Source: Halobiforma lacisalsi AJ5 (GTDB lineage Archaea > Halobacteriota > Halobacteria > Halobacteriales > Natrialbaceae). Taken from it: a DNA stretch of 64,000 bases. The notes beneath the pieces are model-generated. The model was not told the origin of the DNA and ran no database searches. It saw only the letters and a list, made by a program, of their open reading frames with translations. Made by a program: the position numbers and the translations under genes. The stretch lies in contig NZ_CP019285.1 in assembly GCF_000226975.2 (NCBI RefSeq), positions 3,906,001-3,970,000 on the forward strand, given 5' to 3'. Below are positions 34,674 through 43,269 of the stretch, one piece after another (position 1 is the stretch's first letter; the number at the start of each line of letters is the position of its first letter).

Positions 34674-35920
34674 TCAGCTACAGCGGATCGATCGAACTCG
34701 AGGGGCCGTGAGTCCGGCTACGCCGGGCCGCGTTCGCCGGCTCCGGCGGCCACTTCGGTGGTCGCCGCGGGCAACCGAAAACGTCGCCCCTTCTCCCGGT
34801 TCCGAGTCGACCCGGATCTCGCCGCCGTGACGTTCGACGATCCGCTTGCACAGCGCCAGTCCGATCCCCGTTCCCGGATGCTCCTCGTGACTGTGCAGTC
34901 GCTGGAACACCTCGAAGATTCGCTCCTGTTCTTCGGGGCCGATTCCGACGCCCTCGTCGCTGACCGAGACGATCCACTCCTCGCCGTCCCGGTCGGCGAC
35001 GACTTCGATCCGGGGCGGCTCGTCCCCGCTGTAGTCGATCGCGTTCGAGAGCAGGTTCTGGAACAGCTGTCGCAACTGGCTCGGGTCCCCTTCGACGCGG
35101 GGTAACTCGCCGACCTCGAGATCGGTGTCCGTCTCCTCGATCCTGAGCTCGAGGTCCTTCCGAACGTCCTCGAGGACGGCGTTCAGGTCGACCGGCTCGA
35201 GCGGCTCCCCGCGGGTCTCGACCCGCGAGTACGCCAGCAGGCCGTCGATCATCGCCCGCATCCGCTCGGCGCCGTCGACCGCGTACTCGAGGAACTCCTC
35301 GCCGTCCGCGTCCAGATCGTCGCCGCACCGCCGCTCGAGCAACTGCAGGTAGCTCGTCACCATCCGCAACGGCTCCTGCAGGTCGTGGGAAGCCGCGTAC
35401 GCGAACTGCTCTAACCGCTCTTCGCCTCCTCGAGTTGCGCTCGCGTCCGCTCGAGCAGTTCGTTCTGTCGCTCGAGGCGTCTGGCGTGAGTCTTTGCCCG
35501 GGCGGCGTAGAGCCCGACGCCGAACCCGGCGACGGCGCTGAAGCCGGTGAGTATCGGCAGCGACCGTGCGGGCTCCGAGAGGCCGGTATCCGGCTGGGCG
35601 TGGTACAGCGCGAGGATCGCGACCATTACCCCGATACCGACGAGACACCAGGTCGAAATGACGGGATAGAACAGCGGATCGATGTCCGTCCGGGGAAGCC
35701 GGTAGCCGCCGACGAAGATAACGGCCCCGGAGCCGCCGATGAACGCGAACACGACGAGGACCGCAACGAGCGAAGCGTCGTGGGACGTCGGGACGACAGC
35801 AGTCGCGACTGCGAGGAGGAGATACCACGCACCGATCGCCACGACCATCGGCCGACCTGCGGCTCTGGATCCCAGCCGGTTCGATGATCCCATCATTTCC
35901 ACTGTATCCTGAACGATCAT
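34674..35920 (-). pseudogene. membrane histidine kinase with frameshift(s)
   Basis: Two overlapping open frames together give a standard kinase. Frame one (35920 to 35411) has six or so transmembrane helices and ends RLERQNELLERTRAQLEEAKSG. Frame two supplies EERLEQFAYAASHDLQEPLRM and the rest of HisKA and HATPase_c (GVGIGP, GTGIGLALCKRIV). The sequence at 35420/35421 lacks one base relative to the paralogue at 6169 (expected GAACGAG, found GAAGAG). A second change near the C-terminus is discussed in the findings. Either a recent pseudogene, a sequencing error or programmed slippage; the first two are more likely. Confidence 0.85.
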
Positions 35921-35939
35921 AACCGTTCGGTGTGTGATC

Positions 35940-37166
35940 TCAACCCACCAGATCGGTCGCGAGGGCGCGACCGGTCAACGACAGTCGATAGCCGACGAGG
36001 CCGGCGACGACGGCCCAGGGAACGAAAAAGGCGCCCCCCGCGAGCGGTCCGAGACCGAGCACGTAGTAGGGCGCAAACGCCGTCGTCGCAGCGATCGGTG
36101 CCGCCGTCGCGAGCAATCCGATCCATCGGCCGCCGCCCCGCTCGAGGGCGTACCCGAACGGAAGGAACAGTCCCACAGCCAGCCCGAACGTACCGGTCAG
36201 GACGCCGAGCCCGGGACCGACGGTCAGCCAACAGCCGACCGCGACGACTCCGCTCGCGACGACGACGAGGGCGAACAGCGTCCGTCCCGTCGGTTCCAGA
36301 CCGACTGCGCCGGTGGCGCGCTCGAGCACGGCCCGCTCGAGGCCGCCGGCCACTCCCCGGTGCCGGCCGCCAAACCGCCCGGCAGCGAGGACCGCGAGCC
36401 CGACAACGGCGACCGGCGCGACGCTTGCGCGGACACCGTGATCGATCAGTTCCGGGCCGAAGACCGCGGCCGCCGAGCCCCAGGAGGCGACGGTTCCGTC
36501 GACGCCCGTCGGTCCGTAGGTGAGATAGGTACGCTTCGTAACCTCGGAATCGGGCGTCCACGTCGCCGAACGGCCTTCGACGGCGGCGTTCGTCGGGTCG
36601 TTCGTCACCACCATTCCCTCGGGTGCGTGTATCGTGACGCGATCAGCGCGCAAACCGTAGCGATACTGCGTGTCGGCGGCGTAGAAGTAGTCGACCACCC
36701 AGCCGTCGCCGACCCGGGACTGTGCGACGTCTGGGACGTCGTAGCCGACGCGAACCCGTCCGTCCTCGACCGACGCCTCGAGATCGGTCGCCTCGTCCGC
36801 GGCGACGTCGTAGCGGTACCAGGCCGCCTCGACGGCGGACTCGAGCGCGTCGGGATCGGTCCGGTAGGTCACTGCGGCGTCGTCGGCGACCGGGACGCGG
36901 GCGATAAAGCGGGCGTTGCCGCGCTCGTCGAGGTGGATATCCAGCGTCCCGGATCCGGTCGCGCCGTCGATCCCGTCGGAGCCACAGACCCCACAGACCG
37001 ACAGCGGGGGGTGGCCGGCCGTCACAGGGCCGACCCCGGCGACGGCGAGGACGGTAACGGCCGCGAGGGCGGCGACGAGGACGACCGCGAGGCCCGTGAA
37101 GAGCCGCGTTGGTGGGGACGACCCGCTGACTGTCGATCGGTCTCGAGGGGAGGGCGGAGGGGACAC
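35940..37166 (-). CDS. haloarchaeal exported/membrane protein of unknown function
   Basis: A 408-residue protein starting with GTG at 37166. Residues about 22-45 form a signal/anchor helix, followed by an ectodomain that contains VCGVCGSDG near residue 57 and an immunoglobulin-like beta-rich section (YRTDPDALESAVEAAWYRYD). The C-terminal third has five or six transmembrane helices (from ASVAPVAVVGLAVL). I know related haloarchaeal proteins of unknown role but no biochemical function. It is adjacent to the frameshifted kinase gene, 19 bases upstream of that gene's start. Confidence 0.7.
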   Translation of the reverse strand: MSPPPSPRDRSTVSGSSPPTRLFTGLAVVLVAALAAVTVLAVAGVGPVTAGHPPLSVCGVCGSDGIDGATGSGTLDIHLDERGNARFIARVPVADDAAVTYRTDPDALESAVEAAWYRYDVAADEATDLEASVEDGRVRVGYDVPDVAQSRVGDGWVVDYFYAADTQYRYGLRADRVTIHAPEGMVVTNDPTNAAVEGRSATWTPDSEVTKRTYLTYGPTGVDGTVASWGSAAAVFGPELIDHGVRASVAPVAVVGLAVLAAGRFGGRHRGVAGGLERAVLERATGAVGLEPTGRTLFALVVVASGVVAVGCWLTVGPGLGVLTGTFGLAVGLFLPFGYALERGGGRWIGLLATAAPIAATTAFAPYYVLGLGPLAGGAFFVPWAVVAGLVGYRLSLTGRALATDLVG

Positions 37167-37274
37167 GTCTCGACCGTCCGCTCGAGCGAAAATAAAAGTA
37201 TCCCAACACGTCCTGGCTGTCCCGAGGCTGTGGCTCGAAGCGGACGCGGCGGGACTGCGGCGGCGGGACTCGTA

Positions 37275-38129
37275 CTACTCGTACTCGTAGAAGCCCTTCC
37301 CGGTCTTCTTCCCGAGATCCCCCGCCTCGACCTTCCGTTTGAGGAGGTAGGCCGGCTTGTACCGGTCGCCCAGTTCCTCGTGGAGCGTCTCGGAGGCGTG
37401 CAGGCAGACGTCGAGACCGATGTGGTCGGCCAGCGTCAGCGGCCCCATCGGGACGTTCGTGCCGAGTTCCATCCCCGCGTCGATATCCTCCTTCGAGGCG
37501 ACGCCCTCGTCGTAGGCCCGGATGCCCTCGTTGATCCAGGGCATGAGAATGCGGTTGGTAACGAACCCGGGCTTGTCGTCGGACTCCCAGGTCGTCTTCC
37601 CGAGGTCCTCGGCGAGGTCGTGGGCCAGATCGGTGACCTCGTCGGTCGTCTTCTCCCCGACGACGACCTCGACACCCTCCATGATCGGAACCGGGTTCAT
37701 GAAGTGAAGGCCGATCACGCGCTCGGGGTGTTCGAGGTCGGAAGCGATCGAGGTGATCGAGAGCGTACTCGTGTTCGTCGCGAGGACGACGTCCTCGTCA
37801 CAGACCCGCTCGAGGTCGGCGAAGACGTCCTGTTTGACCTCGAGATCCTCGAGGGCGGCCTCGACCACGAGGTCGCGGTCGTCGAACGTCTCGATGTTGG
37901 TCGTTCCCTCGATGCGACCGCGGATCGTCTCGGGATCCTCTTCGAGGTCACCCCGGGAGTCCAGCCGCTCGAGGCTGTCCTCGATCGTCTCGAAGCCGTT
38001 GTCGACGAACTCCTGCTCGATGTCCCGCATCACGACGTCGTAGCCGTGGGTCGCCGCGACCTGGGCGATGCCGCTTCCCATCGTCCCTGCACCGACGACG
38101 CCGATCCGTTCGATCCGATCGCGAACCAT
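37275..38129 (-). CDS. 3-hydroxyacyl-CoA dehydrogenase (NAD-dependent)
   Basis: A 284-residue single-function dehydrogenase of the Hbd/PaaH type. The Rossmann loop is IGVVGAGTMGSGIAQVAA, acid dinucleotide partner in VVMRDIEQEFV, and catalytic His in VIGLHFMNPVPIMEGVEVV; the C-terminal domain carries KPGFVTNRILMPWINEG and GPLTLADHIGLDV. The ATG 38129 starts the conserved core; the longer frame to 38243 adds a low-complexity Pro-rich tail. It oxidises 3-hydroxyacyl-CoA in beta-oxidation, fitting the three acyl-CoA dehydrogenases in the window. Confidence 0.94.
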   Translation of the reverse strand: MVRDRIERIGVVGAGTMGSGIAQVAATHGYDVVMRDIEQEFVDNGFETIEDSLERLDSRGDLEEDPETIRGRIEGTTNIETFDDRDLVVEAALEDLEVKQDVFADLERVCDEDVVLATNTSTLSITSIASDLEHPERVIGLHFMNPVPIMEGVEVVVGEKTTDEVTDLAHDLAEDLGKTTWESDDKPGFVTNRILMPWINEGIRAYDEGVASKEDIDAGMELGTNVPMGPLTLADHIGLDVCLHASETLHEELGDRYKPAYLLKRKVEAGDLGKKTGKGFYEYE

Positions 38130-38314
38130 GCGCGGTGGTTCATCCGACGGTTCCGTAAGTGTGCCGGTCGAGGCCGCCGGTTCCGGGTCCTGAGCAGGCG
38201 GACCGGGGGGACGTCCGGTCGGGCCGCCCACTCCGGAGGCCACGCGGAATTCAGTTCAGCCGACAATAAAATTCAAGACTCGACAGTGTGAGATACGGGT
38301 AACTGGTGGATCGC

Positions 38315-38905
38315 GTGAGCAAGGAATACGTCGTCGAATCGGTCGGCTCCGAGGGCGGGGCCGAGGCGGACCCACAGGGGACGTCACTCGAGCCCGACGA
38401 GCGGGCCGCCCTCGAGGAGGCCGACCTCGATCCCGACGCAGTTCGCGAGAAGCACCACTCCTACCGGTCGCTGCTGGAGGCCGGCCTCGAGGAGTCGGTC
38501 GCGGACGCGCTGCGCAGGCGGTTCTCCCTGCCGTGGTCGTTCGTCAGCGACGCCGACGGGGACGGCGACCTCGACCGTCGCTCGAGCGAGGTTCGCGGCC
38601 TCGGCAAGGCCGAACGGGAGTGGATCGCCGTCAGCGACGACGAGGACTGGCAGTCCTTCGAGTACGAGGCCGAGTTCGACACCGTCGGCCGGGAGCGACC
38701 CGACGAGCGGCCGTACCCGAAGCCGACGCCGGTGACGGCGGTGACGGGCGTCGGTCCGGACGACGCCGACGCGCTGGCCGAGGGTGGGATCGTCTCCGCG
38801 GAGCGGTTGGCGACGGTCCACGCGAGCGAGGTGGCGGACGCGCTCGATCTGGACGTATTGCACGTCCGCGCGTGGCGACACAACGCCCGGGAATTGATCG
38901 ACTGA
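38315..38905 (+). CDS. helix-hairpin-helix-domain protein (DUF7409-like)
   Basis: A 196-residue protein. The C-terminal segment TPVTAVTGVGPDDADALAEGGIVSAERLATVH is a helix-hairpin-helix element (residues about 138-168), a nucleic-acid or protein-contact motif. The middle part contains DWQSFEYEAEFD and an HTH-like DALRRRFSLPWSF segment. I recall related haloarchaeal proteins of unknown function with this layout. GTG 38315 gives MSKEYVVE, preferred over an upstream GTG at 38306. Confidence 0.65.
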   Translation: MSKEYVVESVGSEGGAEADPQGTSLEPDERAALEEADLDPDAVREKHHSYRSLLEAGLEESVADALRRRFSLPWSFVSDADGDGDLDRRSSEVRGLGKAEREWIAVSDDEDWQSFEYEAEFDTVGRERPDERPYPKPTPVTAVTGVGPDDADALAEGGIVSAERLATVHASEVADALDLDVLHVRAWRHNARELID

Positions 38906-39050
38906 TCGCCCGACCCGGTGCGAACGGATCCGTTTCTCGAATCGCCCCTCGAGAACGCCGTTCCTACTGCGGGTAGGGGCCGTTCCGTCCCCCGATTTCG
39001 CCCACTATTACTACAGAAGTACGTAATTTCGATAATCCGGACCACCAGAG

Positions 39051-39057
39051 ATATATA
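39051..39057 (+). promoter_or_regulatory. TATA box for class I aldolase gene
   Basis: ATATATA centred 28 bases before the ATG at 39082, so the transcript is probably leaderless. Confidence 0.6.
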
Positions 39058-39081
39058 CTGGACTGTCGGACACTCTACCAG

Positions 39082-39876
39082 ATGCTCCCGATCGACGACT
39101 CCCCGATCGTCCGCGACGGCAAATCACTGATTCTCGCGATGGACCACGGACTCGAGCACGGACCGACCGACTTCGAGGAGGTTCCCGAAAAACTGGACCC
39201 CTCGACGGTGTTCGACACGGCGACCCACGACGCCGTCACCGCGATGGCGGTCCAGAAGGGGATCGCCGAGGGGTACTATCCGAGCTACGGGGACGACGTC
39301 AACCTGCTGGCGAAGGTAAACGGCACCTCGAACCTCTGGATGGGCGAGTACGACTCGGCCGTCAACTGGTCGGTCGATTACGCCGCCGAAATCGGGGCCG
39401 ACGCCGTCGGCTTCACCCTCTACGGTGGCTCGAACCACGAGGTCGAGATGGCCGAGGAGTTCCGCGACGTCCAGGAGGCGGCCCGCGAACACGACCTGCC
39501 GGTCGTCATGTGGTCGTACCCGCGCGGCCAGGGGCTGAAAAACGACACCAAGCCGGAGGTCATCTCCTACGCGACCCGTCTGGGGCTCGAGTTGGGCGCC
39601 GACATCGCGAAGGTCAAATATCCCGGCAGCCCCGACGCGATGGAACACGCCTGCAAGTCCGCGGGCGACATGAAAGTCGTGATGAGTGGCGGCTCCAAGA
39701 CCTCCGATTACGAGTTCCTCTCGACCGTCGAGGCCGCCATCAGCGCCGGCGCGAAGGGACTCGCCGTCGGCCGCAACGTCTGGCAGCGCGAGGACCCCAC
39801 CCGGATCCTCGACGCCCTCGAGAAGGTCATCTTCGAAGAGGAGACGGCCGACGCCGCGCTCGAGGCCACGGAGTAG
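39082..39876 (+). CDS. class I fructose-bisphosphate aldolase (archaeal FbaB/DeoC-like)
   Basis: A 264-residue TIM-barrel aldolase. The Schiff-base lysine is Lys179 in DIAKVKYPGSP, and LILAMDHGLEHGP near the N-terminus and VVMSGGSKTSDYEFLSTVEAAI near the phosphate site match archaeal class I aldolases. It interconverts fructose-1,6-bisphosphate with dihydroxyacetone phosphate and glyceraldehyde-3-phosphate. FBPase begins two bases after its stop, so the pair is a gluconeogenic operon. Confidence 0.93.
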   Translation: MLPIDDSPIVRDGKSLILAMDHGLEHGPTDFEEVPEKLDPSTVFDTATHDAVTAMAVQKGIAEGYYPSYGDDVNLLAKVNGTSNLWMGEYDSAVNWSVDYAAEIGADAVGFTLYGGSNHEVEMAEEFRDVQEAAREHDLPVVMWSYPRGQGLKNDTKPEVISYATRLGLELGADIAKVKYPGSPDAMEHACKSAGDMKVVMSGGSKTSDYEFLSTVEAAISAGAKGLAVGRNVWQREDPTRILDALEKVIFEEETADAALEATE

Positions 39877-39877
39877 G

Positions 39878-40759
39878 ATGAACGCTACCGATCCCGAACC
39901 TGACCCCGGTCTCGATCCCGTCGAGAACGTCGTCGCCACGATCGCCCGATCGGCGGCCGAGATCCGGCAGGGACTGGTCGGTCGCAGAGGAAAAGCCGGG
40001 GCGGAGAACCCCAGCGGCGAGACCCAGGTCGAGGCCGACGTCTGGGCCGACGAACTGCTCGCCGACCGGCTGACGTCGATCGACGGCGTCGCCCAGTACG
40101 CGAGCGAGGAGCGGTCCGAGATCATCGACGGCGGCGACGACCGGGTCTCCGTCGCCGTCGATCCGCTCGACGGTTCGTCGAACCTGAAGTCGAACAACAC
40201 GATGGGAACGGTGTTCGGCATCTACGACGAACCGCTCCCGGCGCCCGGGTCCGCGCTGGTCGCGTCCGGCTGGATCCTCTACGGGCCGATCACGACGATG
40301 GCGTACGCCCGCGACGGGTCGGTCACGAAGTACGAACTCACCGGCGGCGAGCGAACCGTCGTCGAAGAGGACGTCACCCTGCCCGACGATCCGCTCGTCT
40401 ACGGCTTCGGCGGCCGGGTACCCCACTGGCACGACGAGTTCCGGGAGTTCGTCCGGGAGATCGAGTCGAACCCCGACCACAAACTCCGGTACGGTGGGGC
40501 GATGATCGGCGACGTCAACCAGGTGCTGACCTACGGCGGGATCTTCGCGTATCCCGCCCTCGAGGGCAGCCCTCGCGGGAAACTCCGCCTGCAGTTCGAG
40601 GGGAACCCGATCGCGTACCTCATCGAGGCGGCCGGCGGTCGCTCCTCCGACGGTAGCACGTCGATACTCGAGATCGAACCCGACGACCTCCACGACAGGG
40701 TGCCGCTGCACGTCGGCAACGCCGAGTTCATCGACCGGCTCGAGGACGCGCTCGAGTAG
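39878..40759 (+). CDS. fbp: class I fructose-1,6-bisphosphatase
   Basis: A 293-residue class I FBPase. The metal/substrate signature VAVDPLDGSSNLKSN is at residues about 91-105, with the acidic cluster SEERSEI upstream (residues about 71-78) and later LRYGGAMIGDVNQVLTYGGIFAYP. It removes the 1-phosphate of fructose-1,6-bisphosphate in gluconeogenesis. Its ATG follows the aldolase stop by one base and it is almost certainly cotranscribed. Confidence 0.94.
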   Translation: MNATDPEPDPGLDPVENVVATIARSAAEIRQGLVGRRGKAGAENPSGETQVEADVWADELLADRLTSIDGVAQYASEERSEIIDGGDDRVSVAVDPLDGSSNLKSNNTMGTVFGIYDEPLPAPGSALVASGWILYGPITTMAYARDGSVTKYELTGGERTVVEEDVTLPDDPLVYGFGGRVPHWHDEFREFVREIESNPDHKLRYGGAMIGDVNQVLTYGGIFAYPALEGSPRGKLRLQFEGNPIAYLIEAAGGRSSDGSTSILEIEPDDLHDRVPLHVGNAEFIDRLEDALE

Positions 40760-40881
40760 CGGCGGGCGCGGTACAACCTGTGAGGTCACGTTTTCTCGGT
40801 GGAAGACGCTGTCGGAATCACTTCAAGAAACAACAGCCTGGGCATACTACCCATATTAGCTTAAACGTCTAAATTTTACTA

Positions 40882-41505
40882 TTATTCAATGTCTCCATAT
40901 ATTAATGAATAAGATATATCTACGCGGCATTCATCACTAACTAAAGTATTTGTTTCTGAAAATTTTATAGTATTTCCAATTTCAGCAATTCGCTCATCCA
41001 CACTTAGATCATCAACAGGATATATAGACTGGAAAAGAAAGTTCCTCGGAGTTGTATGGGCTTGTGTTAAATGAACGTTCCACTCGGCTTTATAAGATGC
41101 AGATGAGTTTCTAACAGTAGCCAAGCGATCCTCTCTCGAGCTCGGGACTAAGTTTGAATCCCACCCAAATAGCTCCTCGTCAAAATGGGACCAGTCATGT
41201 GTTTCACGGAAGTTTGTGAGCTTCCATTCCTGACCATTTGTCAAAACACGGTAATTTCCTATAGCTATAATATTTTCAGATTTTAGATTATCGTATGCTG
41301 CTACTGAGCCTTGAATTGAACCTGCACGGCTCTCTGAGTCTATCTTTCGTCTCGAAGCCAGATTTTCTTCAGGTGGAATAGAAAAAGATGGATCATCACT
41401 GAACGCTGCATCCGAACCCTCGGGTTCAGAATTACTAACACATCCAGCAAAAGAGAGACTAATAAAAGACCCTCCTGAAGCAAGTAGCTGACGCCGGAAC
41501 ACCAT
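40882..41505 (-). CDS. low-GC lipoprotein of unknown function
   Basis: A 207-residue exported protein beginning MVFRRQLLASGGS with a lipobox ending at Cys22 (FAGC), so a lipoprotein. Its base composition is far AT-richer than neighbouring genes, with codons such as ATA, AGA and TTA and poly-A/T runs. The body has no family I recognise; it contains YRVLTNGQEWKLTNF and HDWSHFDEELFGW. The compositional break points to recent acquisition. Confidence 0.72.
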   Translation of the reverse strand: MVFRRQLLASGGSFISLSFAGCVSNSEPEGSDAAFSDDPSFSIPPEENLASRRKIDSESRAGSIQGSVAAYDNLKSENIIAIGNYRVLTNGQEWKLTNFRETHDWSHFDEELFGWDSNLVPSSREDRLATVRNSSASYKAEWNVHLTQAHTTPRNFLFQSIYPVDDLSVDERIAEIGNTIKFSETNTLVSDECRVDISYSLIYGDIE

Positions 41506-41886
41506 ATGAGATCAAATCATTCTCGTAAGTAATAATTTTTGGTCGGTAGTTAAGATAGATATTTACTAATTCGCCCTATCAATACAGGGTAAAGCGCCGC
41601 GTTGAACGGCGGCATGGCCGACGAACACCTTTCTGGGTAACAGTCGAGGACGACTGAACCCCATTTTCGATATTACTCGAGACCGTCGTCCCTCCATTTG
41701 CCTTCGGTCGCCCTCCCCCGACGGCCTCCGTATCGTCGCCGCTCAACTCCTCTAGCCACCGGACGAACGTCTCCCGTGACATGGGTCTGTCGCTCGGAGT
41801 ACGCGGACGACAACGAGTTCGCAGGGGGCAACGAACGACGCGGGTACCCCAGGATTATCCCGCTGCGTCTGGGAGGGAGCCGTGCC
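41506..41886. other. 381-base spacer, possible degenerate remnants
   Basis: Bases 41506-41580 continue the AT-rich stretch. After about 41590 the composition returns to the local norm. A minus open frame 41579-41782 (67 codons, starting MSRETFVRWLEELSG) could be a gene remnant, but has no recognisable family. The ADP-dependent kinase promoter must lie here; I see no clear box. Confidence 0.4.
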
Positions 41887-43260
41887 ATGCAGGACGCCCA
41901 CGCCAGACTGGAAGCGGACGTCGCCGCACTCGAGGACCTCCCGGTATTCGTCGCCTACAACGCCAACGTCGACGCGATCGTTCGGGTCGACGAGGAACTG
42001 GAATCGTTCCTCGAGCGACCCCCGGATCCCGGATCCGAACTGCCGTCGGGCCCCCTCGAGTCGAAACGCGAACTCGCGGCGGCGATCGCACACACGATGG
42101 CTGCCGGCCGGGGGGACGAGATCGCGATGACCGACGAGTTCGCGACCGTGCTCGAGTCGGAGCTAGAACCCGACAGCCAGCAGATGGGTGGCCAGGCGGG
42201 GATCATGACCAACCTGCTTACCGCTCTGAACACCGCGCCGATCACGTACACGTACCTGCTCTCCGAGCGCCAACTCTCGATGTTCGAACACCCCGATGAG
42301 GTGCGGTACCCGGCCGTCGAAGACGGTCAGGTGCGCTACGTCCCCCTGCTCGAGGCCGTCGACACGGATCGGACGAAGATCAACTGGGTGTTCGAGTTCA
42401 GGAAGGGAGACGAGTTCTTCGGCGCGACTGCGACGGAGGACACCCGGTTCATCGCCGCCTCGAGGCCGCCGGAGTTCGACCTGACTGCCGGCGACCTCGA
42501 CGAGGCGATCGGCCAGGTCGGCGCGGACGTCGACGGCGCCCTCCTCGCGGGGTATCACAACCTCACGCCCGACCACGTCGAGGACGGGTACGAAGAGACC
42601 CACCGCCACGCACGCGAGGTCCTCCGCCGACTCCGCTCGGGGAGCGACGTCGACGTCCACGTCGAGTACGCCGTCACCCACGACGACGACCTCAGGCACA
42701 GCATGTACGAGTTGATCCTGCCGGAGGCGAACGTCGTCGGCGCGGACACACACGAGTTGGCGATGCTCCACGAGGACGCAGGGCTGGACGTGGTGACGGA
42801 TCCGCCGTCGGAGGCGACGCCGTTCGAACCGGCGGAGATCCTCGATCACTACCGGATGCTCGAGGCGGCACGCGAGGACCTCGACGTCGACTGTCTCCAG
42901 TTGCACGCGATGGAGTATCACCTCGCCGTGATGGAGTCGTACCACTCGCCGGAGGCGCTTCGGCGAGGGCTCGAGTTCGCCGCCGTCAACGCCGCGACGA
43001 AGGCGGCGCTGGGGCACATCTCGGAACCCGGGGACCTCGAGACGGGGCTGGCGTACGAGCCTTCGGAGATGGGACGGAAAGCGATCGAACTGCTGGCGGA
43101 TCAGCTGGGCGAGACGGCCGAGGAAGGCGTCCTCGAGACTTCGACGGTGGCTGCCTGTCCGAATCGCGTCGTCGACGAGCCGGCGGGGACGGTCGGCATC
43201 GGCGACATCGTCTCGTCCTCGAGTTTCGTTCTGGAACTCGCCGTGGCCAGCGATCGGTAG
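41887..43260 (+). CDS. ADP-dependent glucokinase/phosphofructokinase family sugar kinase
   Basis: A 457-residue kinase of the ribokinase-like ADP-GK/PFK family. It opens with VFVAYNANVDAIVRVDEELE, includes QQMGGQAGIMTNLLTAL, LLAGYHNLTPDHV and ends with the catalytic GIGD at residues 437-440 (VGIGDIVSSSSF). ADP serves as phosphoryl donor in characterised members, which phosphorylate glucose or fructose-6-phosphate. Which substrate this one uses is not readable from the motif. ATG 41887 is taken because the conserved N-terminus starts there. Confidence 0.87.
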   Translation: MQDAHARLEADVAALEDLPVFVAYNANVDAIVRVDEELESFLERPPDPGSELPSGPLESKRELAAAIAHTMAAGRGDEIAMTDEFATVLESELEPDSQQMGGQAGIMTNLLTALNTAPITYTYLLSERQLSMFEHPDEVRYPAVEDGQVRYVPLLEAVDTDRTKINWVFEFRKGDEFFGATATEDTRFIAASRPPEFDLTAGDLDEAIGQVGADVDGALLAGYHNLTPDHVEDGYEETHRHAREVLRRLRSGSDVDVHVEYAVTHDDDLRHSMYELILPEANVVGADTHELAMLHEDAGLDVVTDPPSEATPFEPAEILDHYRMLEAAREDLDVDCLQLHAMEYHLAVMESYHSPEALRRGLEFAAVNAATKAALGHISEPGDLETGLAYEPSEMGRKAIELLADQLGETAEEGVLETSTVAACPNRVVDEPAGTVGIGDIVSSSSFVLELAVASDR

Positions 43261-43269
43261 CCGACGGCG

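Noticed and set aside
35934-38291. 785-codon plus-strand open frame
   Set aside because: Antisense to the membrane protein and hydroxyacyl-CoA dehydrogenase genes.
41579-41782. Small minus-strand gene MSRETFVRWLEELSG
   Set aside because: Plausible first 17 residues, but the rest is low-complexity and no family is recognised; kept only as a possible remnant.
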